From Chloroflexota bacterium (GTDB lineage: Bacteria > Chloroflexota > UBA6077 > FW602-bin22 > JACPRP01): 64,000 nucleotides of DNA. The notes under the pieces are model-generated. The model was not told the origin of the DNA. It saw only the letters and a program-made list of their open reading frames with translations, and ran no database searches. Where the stretch lies: NCBI GenBank assembly GCA_016189905.1, contig JACPRP010000125.1, forward strand, positions 1 through 64,000, in the 5' to 3' direction. Shown in pieces: positions 24,775 to 31,942 of this stretch. Positions within the stretch are counted from its first letter, which is position 1, and each line of letters opens with the position of its first letter. Position numbers and translations under genes: made by a program.

Positions 24775-26121
24775 CTACCATCCTGCGCCGTCCTTGAACA
24801 CAGGCGGCTCTTTATCCTCCACTGAGTGGTGTGCGTAAATGTACATCGCGGCCGACCAGGATTGATTGGCGAAGCCCATCGGGAGGCCGGTCTGGCCGTG
24901 AAACCACTCGTTGAACTCCCATTCGCCCTCACGGCCCTGTCGATTCAGGTCTGCCAGCTTAGCCAGGTGCCTGGCCGCCCGCGCGTGCATGCCGGCTTTC
25001 ACCAGCGCGGCCACGTAGAACCCGCCGACGAACGCCCAGATTCCGCCGTTATGATATTGATAAGGCAGGTTCAGGTTGCGAATCCGATAGTATTCCCGCC
25101 AATCCTTATCGCCAGGATTGACGACAGGGTGCAGGACGCGAACCGGGTATGGCTCGTCGAGCCCAATACCTTGGATATATTCGAGAATCTTTCGGGCCTG
25201 CTGATTATCGGCCACGCCAAACAAGATAGCCAGGAGATTGCCCAGCACGTCGCAGCGATCGCAATAGTCGCGAAAGGCCATGTATGGCAGATAATACGGC
25301 CGCTCCACGAGAGTGAGGTCGGTCAATTTGACGGGATAGAGCCACTCCTTGCGATTTCTCTCGATCCATTTCAGGTCCCGGCTGTGCTCAGGTCCAACCC
25401 ACAACAAGGTGTTGATTTTCTCGCGCACGTCCGCCGCCATAACAGTGTTGCGAACGCCTGGTAGACCGAACATCTCACTCAGCTCTCCCACCGCCCGAAG
25501 GCAGGCGTAGTAAAGCACGTTGTCATATAGAACATTATATCTGTTAGCAAACAGGTCGGCCCAATCGGCGGCTTCGTGGACTTCCAGCAGGCCGCAGCCG
25601 TTGCTATCCTGATATCTCAGCCACAACAGCGCCTTCTCGACGCTCGGCCAGCCTTCGCGCAAGAACTCGACGTCCCCGGTGAGGCGAAAATGGTAATACT
25701 GCGCCAGAATGTACCACAGACTGCTATCGACACAGCCGGCGTGCGCCGTGTCGGCCTCTGGCGATAGCTGCTCCTCATCTTCCTCTCCCCTGTATTGGTT
25801 CAGGGCGATGAGCGCTGGATCGGAACGAGATGGATATCCAACACAATGAGGGATACTGCCCAGCTCCGACTGGAACCGGCGCAGCGTCTGGAGCGAGCGG
25901 CGAAGCAACTCGGCCGCCTCAGGGCGGCGTGAAAGCATCAGGCCCAGGCCGTTGATCGCCGCATCCCGCGCCCAGACCTGCTGGTACGCCTTCCTCGCGC
26001 CCAGCACGCCAAGCTCACCCCTGTTGCATTCCAGTACATCCTCGGCCTTCTCCAGCGCAAGATCCGTCGTCGTCAAGGTCGCAGTGTCCACAGTTCCCCC
26101 CAGTTTCCGGTATGAATTCAA
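24775..26121 (-). CDS. GH100-like / amylo-alpha-1,6-glucosidase-like six-hairpin glycosidase
   Basis: Predicted (alpha/alpha)6-barrel glycoside hydrolase, 448 aa. Sequence blocks resemble neutral invertase-like and debranching enzymes: VWARDAAINGLGLML, HAGCVDSSLWYILAQYYHF, LPYQYHNGGIWAFVGGFYVAAL and GFANQSWSAAMYIYA. The acidic residues in WARDA and in the C-terminal EWEFNEWFHG are candidates for catalysis. It lacks a signal peptide and is probably cytosolic, acting on short oligosaccharides brought in by an unknown transporter. The gene ends one base before nagA; 174 bp with repeat DNA separates it from nagB upstream. The start is not certain: ATG 26121 has a weak ribosome binding site. Exact specificity cannot be read. 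Confidence 0.8.
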   Translation of the reverse strand: MNSYRKLGGTVDTATLTTTDLALEKAEDVLECNRGELGVLGARKAYQQVWARDAAINGLGLMLSRRPEAAELLRRSLQTLRRFQSELGSIPHCVGYPSRSDPALIALNQYRGEEDEEQLSPEADTAHAGCVDSSLWYILAQYYHFRLTGDVEFLREGWPSVEKALLWLRYQDSNGCGLLEVHEAADWADLFANRYNVLYDNVLYYACLRAVGELSEMFGLPGVRNTVMAADVREKINTLLWVGPEHSRDLKWIERNRKEWLYPVKLTDLTLVERPYYLPYMAFRDYCDRCDVLGNLLAILFGVADNQQARKILEYIQGIGLDEPYPVRVLHPVVNPGDKDWREYYRIRNLNLPYQYHNGGIWAFVGGFYVAALVKAGMHARAARHLAKLADLNRQGREGEWEFNEWFHGQTGLPMGFANQSWSAAMYIYAHHSVEDKEPPVFKDGAGW

Positions 26122-26154
26122 AGTCTACAGCGGTGCTCGTCAGCGTTTGTTGGT

Positions 26155-26262
26155 CGGCACCCTGACAGGGCGACGAGCCCGTCGCCCTATGCGCATCAAG
26201 AATAAGACACAATTCAGCGACGAAAGAAGCCGTGTGGTCAACCAAGCCGCTCCTCTCCCTCA
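26155..26262. repeat. Dispersed repeat between nagB and the GH100-like gene
   Basis: AGGGCGACGAGCCCGTCGCCCT (a palindrome) starts the stretch, and 26191-26262 matches 11010-11080 with scattered changes. It sits inside the operon, so it is transcribed and may form a processing or attenuating hairpin that separates nagB from the last two genes. Confidence 0.75.
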
Positions 26263-26295
26263 GGGGATCTTGCGCTCCTCCCACTATGTTCATAA

Positions 26296-27174
26296 TCAGC
26301 GCGATGTTAACGTAAGCTGTCGCAGACTAGCCACGGCGGGCTCATCCGCGACGACGGTCAGTCCCGAGTGGCGCTGGAGCGCCGACGCCGGAACGTCGGA
26401 CGTGATATCTCCTTCCAGAGCCCTCGCAAGGATTCGCGCCTTTTTCCCGTCGGACGCGAGCAGCAGGATTCGACGCGCCTCCATTATCGTACCGATGCCC
26501 ATGGTCAAAGCAAAACGGGGAACCGCCGTGGCATCGGCAAAGTAGATGCTGTTATCCGCCAGCGTCCGTTCTGTCAGCTTCACCAGTCGCGTTCTTGCAT
26601 CGAAGGGCGAGCCCGGCTCGTTGAAGGCGATGTGGCCGTTGTGCCCGATGCCCAGGATGGCCAGATCGATGCCGCCGGCCCGACGAATCTTACGCTCGTA
26701 GCCATGGCATTCCTCGTCAGCGTCTGGCGCTGCACGACCAGGGCACCTTTTTTGATTTTGCGCCCCACCAGCCCGCTTCGGAAAGGGGAATTCTTGGGGG
26801 TGTCCCCCAAGCCCCCGCACTGACGGGGCAGACGCCAGGGAATCGAGCAGGTTGATATTCTCGGGATGAAGGTTCACTCGATCGAAGAGCTCCCGGCGCA
26901 TGTAGGCGGCGAAGCTTCCGGGATGCTCCGCGGGAATGCCATAGAACTCGTCAAGATTGAACGTCGTGACGCCGGCGAAATCGACCTCACCTTCCTCGTA
27001 CAGATGCCTCAGTTGGCGGTACATGCCGAGAGGGGTGCGCCCTGTCGGCAGGGCAAGGACCGCTCGTGGATTATCGCGAAGCTCCTTGGCGACGATCAGC
27101 GCCGCCACCTTCCCCAGGTCATCGGCATCGCCGACGACGATCAAGCGAAACCCGTATTTCATGCCGCGATGCAC
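26296..27174 (-). CDS. nagB: Glucosamine-6-phosphate deaminase with an in-frame insertion
   Basis: Converts glucosamine-6-phosphate to fructose-6-phosphate and ammonia. Family blocks: ALPTGRTPLGMYRQL, TTFNLDEFYGI with catalytic Asp, and GIGHNGHIAFNEPGSPF with catalytic His and Glu. Between NINLLDSLA and PDADEECHGYERKI, where normal NagB has only a few residues, this protein carries about 35 extra residues (114-148, including GLGGHPQEFPFPKRAGG) made from repeat-like DNA. Without them it would be about 257 aa, the family size. The insertion keeps the frame and falls in a surface loop before the active-site lid region, so the enzyme may still work. GTG 27174 has AAGG about 10 nt upstream; ATG 27162 is the alternative. 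It begins 2 bp after the nagZ stop. Confidence 0.93.
   Translation of the reverse strand: MHRGMKYGFRLIVVGDADDLGKVAALIVAKELRDNPRAVLALPTGRTPLGMYRQLRHLYEEGEVDFAGVTTFNLDEFYGIPAEHPGSFAAYMRRELFDRVNLHPENINLLDSLASAPSVRGLGGHPQEFPFPKRAGGAQNQKRCPGRAAPDADEECHGYERKIRRAGGIDLAILGIGHNGHIAFNEPGSPFDARTRLVKLTERTLADNSIYFADATAVPRFALTMGIGTIMEARRILLLASDGKKARILARALEGDITSDVPASALQRHSGLTVVADEPAVASLRQLTLTSR
26728..26835. repeat. Palindrome-bearing insertion inside nagB
   Basis: About 105 bp with no counterpart in typical nagB. It contains a perfect hairpin CTTGGGGG-TGT-CCCCCAAG (26793-26811). Length is a multiple of three. Boundaries are estimated from the protein alignment remembered for the family, so they may be off by several bases. 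Confidence 0.7.
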
Positions 27175-27176
27175 GG

Positions 27177-28928
27177 TTAGAAACCTTCTAGTCCATGGCC
27201 AAACGGAAACAGGCCAGGCAAAGAAATCGGTAGCTTCCCACTCGGCTCGTACTCGCCGAACAACAAGTCTACCGCCGCCTCCAGCGCCACCGGCGAGTCG
27301 CCATAAGAAGCCACATAGCAGGTGGCCGAGGGAAACGAAATGAGATCGTAGGGATTTCTCACAGCCAGCACGACCGTGGGCTTGCCAAGCTCCAGGGTCT
27401 TTCGAACTAACGCCGCCTGCTCATAGATGATATGCGCATCCCTGGTCACGACCACCATCACATCACATTCCTCGGCGAATTTTGCAAGCGCCGGTTTGCC
27501 GTCTTGCGGCGCGACGTCAATCGCCAGGTAGCTCACGGCAGAATGACGTTTGCTCAAGAGCTTCACCATCGATCCGTCGTCACACGCGTCGTCCTCGACC
27601 GGGGAGAGACACGCGCGGGTGAACTCGACGAGCCCGAGCCGCTCACCGTTGCGCAGGCATAGAGGCAGCAAACCGCCACCGTTCTTCACCAGCGTTATCG
27701 ACCTTCGCGCCACGTCCCGCGCCAACCTCCGGTGCTCCTCAAGAGACCAACTGGCAAAATCCATACCGTGGGCCTGGATTCCCGTCCTTTCAGGAAGAAC
27801 GGGAATGACGGGTGGGGGGGCTTCAAGGGGCCAACTGGCAGCGTTCGTACCGTTGGGGGCCTCGCTCAAGGCGAAGCTGGTGAGACGGGCTTTTGCGGCG
27901 AGGATCCTCGCGACGGAGGCATCGACGGCATCCACCGGGATTTGCCCCGCCTTTACCGCTCGCAAAAGCCCCTCAAAGACTTCGACGTTTTCATCCAGCC
28001 TGCCCAGCGTCAGGACGATGTCACTTCCCGATTGGATGGCGGCTATCGCCGCCTCGGCCAGCGAGTAGCGCTCGGCTATCGCCCGCATCACTATGGCGTC
28101 GGTGATCACGATGCCAGCGAACCCCATCTCGCGACGGAGAACGCCAGTAATGATCTCAGGGCTGACGGTCGCAGGCAAATGGTCGCTCGCGAGGGCCGGG
28201 AACACCGCGTGCGCGGTCATCACCATATCGACCCCATTCGCAATCGCCTCACGAAAAGGGTGCAAATCGACTTCGTTAAGCAGATCTCGACTGCGAAGAA
28301 TGACTGGCAGCCCGAGATGGGAATCGACATTGGCGCCGCCGTGGCCAGGGAAGTGCTTCGCCGTCGTGACGATGCCGCCGCTGCCCAGAGCCCTGATGAC
28401 GGCAACACCCATCTCCGCGACGAGAGAAGGCGAATCGCCGAACGATCTGATCCCAATGACCGGGTTAGATGGCTCAGAGTTCACGTCGAGGACTGGCGCG
28501 AAGTTCGTGTTGATCCCGACCGTGCGCATATCCCGCGCGGTGGCCAGAGCACAGGCTACCGCGTGTCGAGCGTCGCGGGTCGCGGCGAGCGCCATCGCGC
28601 TGGGCATAACGGTCGCGCTGGCCCTCAGACGATTCACGGTTCCGCCTTCCTGATCCACCGCGACGAACATAGGGAGCCCCGTTTCCGAGACGGAAAGCTG
28701 TTGGAGACCAGCGGTCAAAATGGCAACCTGCCCCGGATTCGCGATATTCCCCTGTGACAGCATCACGCCTCCCAGGTGGCACTGGCCGACCATAGCCGCC
28801 ACTTCTGGCGCCAGGATTGGGCCAGGAAACCCGGCGACCAGCATCTGGCCGATCTTCTGCTCGAGGAATAGCTCGCTCAGCTTATTCCGAATCCGCGCTT
28901 CTCTCAAAGAAGCATCGACATCGATCAT
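27177..28928 (-). CDS. nagZ: GH3 beta-N-acetylglucosaminidase (NagZ type) with an in-frame insertion
   Basis: Family 3 glycosidase that releases terminal beta-GlcNAc, 583 aa. NagZ marks: AVDQEGGTVNRLR, the KHFPGHGGANVDSHLGLP motif that supplies the catalytic His loop, and FAGIVITDAIVM with the nucleophile Asp. A C-terminal second domain (about 395-583) is present, as in longer GH3 proteins. The interdomain linker holds APPPVIPVLPERTGIQAHGM, the translation of a common palindromic repeat, flanked by NAASWPLE and DFASWSLE. No signal peptide, so cytosolic. The start ATG 28928 overlaps the upstream GH gene's stop by one base, and the stop is 2 bp from nagB. Feeds GlcNAc to the ROK kinase and NagA/NagB. 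Confidence 0.92.
   Translation of the reverse strand: MIDVDASLREARIRNKLSELFLEQKIGQMLVAGFPGPILAPEVAAMVGQCHLGGVMLSQGNIANPGQVAILTAGLQQLSVSETGLPMFVAVDQEGGTVNRLRASATVMPSAMALAATRDARHAVACALATARDMRTVGINTNFAPVLDVNSEPSNPVIGIRSFGDSPSLVAEMGVAVIRALGSGGIVTTAKHFPGHGGANVDSHLGLPVILRSRDLLNEVDLHPFREAIANGVDMVMTAHAVFPALASDHLPATVSPEIITGVLRREMGFAGIVITDAIVMRAIAERYSLAEAAIAAIQSGSDIVLTLGRLDENVEVFEGLLRAVKAGQIPVDAVDASVARILAAKARLTSFALSEAPNGTNAASWPLEAPPPVIPVLPERTGIQAHGMDFASWSLEEHRRLARDVARRSITLVKNGGGLLPLCLRNGERLGLVEFTRACLSPVEDDACDDGSMVKLLSKRHSAVSYLAIDVAPQDGKPALAKFAEECDVMVVVTRDAHIIYEQAALVRKTLELGKPTVVLAVRNPYDLISFPSATCYVASYGDSPVALEAAVDLLFGEYEPSGKLPISLPGLFPFGHGLEGF
27737..27853. repeat. Palindromic insertion with flanking duplication inside nagZ
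   Basis: An imperfect palindrome with arms ATTCCCGT (27778-27785) and ACGGGAAT (27799-27806) lies between two copies of a 33-bp sequence (27737-27769 and 27821-27853), which agree at about 25 of 33 positions. The unit length is 84 bp, 28 codons, so the frame is kept. The encoded VIPVLPERTGIQ matches the well-known peptide produced by ATTCCCG-type repeats in many genomes. Confidence 0.78.
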
Positions 28929-30904
28929 CAGTCCGCACCTTCCACGACCACCGCGCCATCCGATCCACTCCGCACTTTGCTCCGGTAATCGGCCCAGAGT
29001 TGAGCTATTTCTCGGGCGTGCGTCTCGGCGATCTCCTCGCCCGATTCGTCGATGTGTGTTACATAGTAGAGGGACGGAACACCTAGCTCAGGCTGCAGAC
29101 GTATGTATTCGAGCCACGATGCCAACGTCGGGCTCGGCCAGTTATCGGTATCGATTAGCCAGGCGGGGGAAGCCGCCCGCGCCACTTTTTGCCGATGGAT
29201 CATGCTTTCCGCGTATCTGTCGTCGGCCGACAGGATGGCGACGTCGTTCAGGCGAAGCATATCGACGACATCCGCAAAATAAGGATTGGCGGTGTGGGCG
29301 ATAATCAGGGCGTCGGGCTTCGTCTGTTTGGCTTCGTCGTAGATTATCCAAAGCAGGCGTCGCAGTAGCTCGACACCCCACAGTCCAGGAGCATCCGCTC
29401 GCATCCTGGCCAAAGGCATGCTGGCGGTGAAATCGATCTTGAAGCCATCGGCGCCGAATTCCCCGACGAGCGTTCTAATGCAGCGCCGCAACCTCTTTTC
29501 ATATCCTGCGCTCGCGGGATCGACGCCGACGGCGGAGCCATAACGATCGACAAGACATTCCTCTGGCGGCACGCCTTCAGGGTCCCAGGCTTTTAGCCAT
29601 AACAGCACACGCCGCCCCGCCGCGCGCTGTCGGGCGATGAAACCCGCCAGGTCGGGCCACTTCTCGAGATCCGGCAAGGGCTCGCCATAGTCTTTCTGCC
29701 ATTTGTCGTCGACGACGACGGTGCCTGGCGTCAGGCCGATATGCTCGAGCCTGGCGACAAAGCGCTCGTAATCATCCTGCGTCGCGTAGCTCTGCGCGTT
29801 TCTCACCGAACCCTCCGCATAGCTCAGGTAGACCTGTTCACCCCAGCCGCAGAAGATGGGCTCGCGCCACCAATCATAAGCAGGCTTGCCGCCGGCAAAG
29901 ACGTAGCCCGCCTCGCGCAAATGGTCACAGTAGCGTCCGATGGCGGAATACTCGTCGTCGGCCCGAAACAAAACGACGTGAGGGCTTTCCCAGGCTCGAT
30001 CGACGCATAGCTTACCCTCGTACCTGAGACTCAGCCCGAAGCCGTTGCCCCCGTTAAACTCGTACTCCGTGAATCCGTTCTCTCCCGGCCGCGCCATCAG
30101 GCCGATGGCCAGCCATTTCCCAGCACGGGTCTGGACAGCGTAGCAAAACGGCGCGGGGGTGAAGAACCAGTTGCCGCGACAGTAGGACTTGTCGCTGCGC
30201 ACGCCGATGGTCGAGGATTCCGTGGGGGAGAAGTGTTGCTTGCGCAGCCCGTTGGGCTCAGGATTGAAGAAGCCAGGGAAGCGCGCCTTAGATCTCACTC
30301 GCCCGTGGAGGCCGCCCTCGTAGCCGGCCTCGATCCACGGCCTGTCAGGACCTACGACAGGCGCGCGGCCGACGAAGCCCTGAAAGAACTCACAATCATC
30401 GACGTGGCCACTGCCCTGAACCAGATAGTAATACTCGATTCTGTCGCTAGTGCAGCGCAGAAAGTACTTCTTGCGCTGCCAGATGCTGCTGGCCGATACG
30501 ATCTCAACCACCGCTGCATCGTTCTCCTGGTGGATAACCGGAGGGCTCGCATCGTAGCTGTAATCGGGCCGGCCATCGGCGTTGCAGGCAGAGAGAAGGA
30601 AGAGGTCGGCGATGGCAGGGCGGAGGTCTGGGGTTACAACACGGAGACATCCTTCCGCGGAAGGACCGGCAGGAGACACGGTGGGACCGAGATCACCGGG
30701 GATACAGAGGAACGACGTGTCAGACGACATCGTAGGGGCAACCGGACGGTCGCCCCTAGCGGATGGGCTCACACCGGCTATGAAAGGCTCCGGTAGATCA
30801 CACGCCACCAGAGTAGCCATCAGGCCGTCAGCTTTGTCGAGCAAGATATGAAAGCTGTCGGTGCGAAGAACAGTGACTTTTTCGCCACGCTCGAGCTGAA
30901 GCAT
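28928..30904 (-). CDS. GH36-like TIM-barrel glycosidase with an N-terminal in-frame insertion
   Basis: Predicted alpha-galactosidase-like (clan GH-D type) enzyme, 658 aa. It has an N-terminal beta-sandwich part (to about 350) and a barrel with VVVDDKWQKDYG, RRVLLWLKAWDPEG and GADGFKIDFTASMP, whose Asp in KID is the likely nucleophile, then IAHTANPYF and DDRYAESMIHR. Residues about 45-92 (GDRPVAPTMSSDTSFLCIPG and on) interrupt the sandwich domain and are encoded by repeat DNA with two palindromes. No signal peptide; cytosolic. It overlaps nagZ by one base and follows the ROK gene by 21 bp. Whether it cuts alpha-galactosides, alpha-GalNAc or another alpha-linked sugar is open. Confidence 0.83.
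   Translation of the reverse strand: MLQLERGEKVTVLRTDSFHILLDKADGLMATLVACDLPEPFIAGVSPSARGDRPVAPTMSSDTSFLCIPGDLGPTVSPAGPSAEGCLRVVTPDLRPAIADLFLLSACNADGRPDYSYDASPPVIHQENDAAVVEIVSASSIWQRKKYFLRCTSDRIEYYYLVQGSGHVDDCEFFQGFVGRAPVVGPDRPWIEAGYEGGLHGRVRSKARFPGFFNPEPNGLRKQHFSPTESSTIGVRSDKSYCRGNWFFTPAPFCYAVQTRAGKWLAIGLMARPGENGFTEYEFNGGNGFGLSLRYEGKLCVDRAWESPHVVLFRADDEYSAIGRYCDHLREAGYVFAGGKPAYDWWREPIFCGWGEQVYLSYAEGSVRNAQSYATQDDYERFVARLEHIGLTPGTVVVDDKWQKDYGEPLPDLEKWPDLAGFIARQRAAGRRVLLWLKAWDPEGVPPEECLVDRYGSAVGVDPASAGYEKRLRRCIRTLVGEFGADGFKIDFTASMPLARMRADAPGLWGVELLRRLLWIIYDEAKQTKPDALIIAHTANPYFADVVDMLRLNDVAILSADDRYAESMIHRQKVARAASPAWLIDTDNWPSPTLASWLEYIRLQPELGVPSLYYVTHIDESGEEIAETHAREIAQLWADYRSKVRSGSDGAVVVEGAD
30629..30772. 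repeat. Double palindrome insertion inside the GH36-like gene
   Basis: This stretch holds CCTTCCGCGGAAGG (about 30650-30663) and AGGGGCAACC-GGA-CGGTCGCCCCT (about 30731-30755). The surrounding CAACACGGAGACATC...GCGGAAGGAC also occurs at 56.69 kb outside any gene, and the AGGGGC...GCCCCT palindrome has a relative at 34.91 kb. The insertion length keeps the frame open. Confidence 0.75.
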
Positions 30905-30925
30905 CTAGCGAAATTCCTTTGCCAA

Positions 30926-31942
30926 TCATCCTTTGCCTTCGAGGTGTTGCAGCGCCACGGCTATGGCGCCGACGACCCCGACATCGGTGCCCAGTTTGGG
31001 AGAAACTATCTTCACACGGTCGAGCGGCACAAGGAATACCCGCTTACCGACCGCCTGCCTCAAAGGTGCATACAGCAGATCGCCAGCCTCCGTCACGCCG
31101 CCGCCGATCACGACCATATCCGGGGCAAGGGTCGTGATCACGTTTGCCACCCCGATTGAAAGGTATTCGATTGTCTCGTTCCAGATCTCGAGTGCGACCG
31201 AATCCCCTTCCCTGACTGCTTGCACGACGGTCTCCGTCGTAACTTTCTGAAGGTCGCCGCCGGCGATGGCCATCATTCGCCCGTTAGGCCGACTCGCCAG
31301 CGCCTCTCGCGCCCGGCGTGCGATCGCTGTTCCAGAGGCCAGGGCCTCAAGACAACCCCGATTGCCGCACTTGCAGCGCACGCCATCCCGCAGGATAGTC
31401 TGATGGCCGATCTCACCCGCGCTGGCACGGATTCCCTGCAAGAGCCTGCCGTTGACGATTATGCCGCCGCCGATGCCGGTGCTCACGGTGATGTAGACCA
31501 GGTTACTGGCCTCGACGCCCGCGCCGAATCGGTACTCTCCTAACGCGGCAGCATTGGCATCATTGTCTATGTACACGTAAGTGCGAAACTCGTCCTCGAG
31601 TATCTGTCGCAACGGGATGGCGTCCCAGCCGGGCAGGTTGGGTGGGGAGAGGATCACGCCTTCGTCAGGATCTAGAGGACCACCGCAGCCGACACCCACC
31701 GCGATCGGTCGCGCCGCGCCACTGTCATCGAGCACCTGGCGCACCAGTGCGATTATCTTCTGGATGGTGTATTGAGGGCCTTTCTCGACCTCGGTCGGCA
31801 TTTTTCTCTTGGCAACGATTCTCCCACCGATCTCGGCCGTGGCAACCGCCACCTTGGTGCCACCGATATCGATCCCCACGAGGAGTTTGGCGGCGCCATC
31901 CTGTGCGCCACGGCTTACTGTTTCACCAGCTTTATCGAACAA
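30926..31942 (-). CDS. ROK family sugar kinase (glucokinase/GlcNAc kinase type)
   Basis: ATP-dependent hexose kinase, 338 aa. Actin-fold phosphate loop LVGIDIGGTKVAV at the N-terminus, second motif VSTGIGGGIIVNGRL, the sugar-binding SAGEIGHQTI, and the ROK zinc motif CKCGNRGCLEALASG are all present. It has no HTH, so it is an enzyme rather than a NagC-type repressor. In this operon the likely substrate is GlcNAc or mannose. The TTG start at 31942 overlaps the end of the GH38 gene by 28 nt and has GAGAGG upstream, which suggests coupled translation. The exact sugar cannot be told from sequence. Confidence 0.93.
   Translation of the reverse strand: MFDKAGETVSRGAQDGAAKLLVGIDIGGTKVAVATAEIGGRIVAKRKMPTEVEKGPQYTIQKIIALVRQVLDDSGAARPIAVGVGCGGPLDPDEGVILSPPNLPGWDAIPLRQILEDEFRTYVYIDNDANAAALGEYRFGAGVEASNLVYITVSTGIGGGIIVNGRLLQGIRASAGEIGHQTILRDGVRCKCGNRGCLEALASGTAIARRAREALASRPNGRMMAIAGGDLQKVTTETVVQAVREGDSVALEIWNETIEYLSIGVANVITTLAPDMVVIGGGVTEAGDLLYAPLRQAVGKRVFLVPLDRVKIVSPKLGTDVGVVGAIAVALQHLEGKG

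Noticed and set aside
23535-24932. 465-aa version of NagA from the track start
   Set aside because: The first 53 residues overlap the upstream gene in another frame and resemble no NagA; ATG 24773 directly after the upstream stop fits the family.
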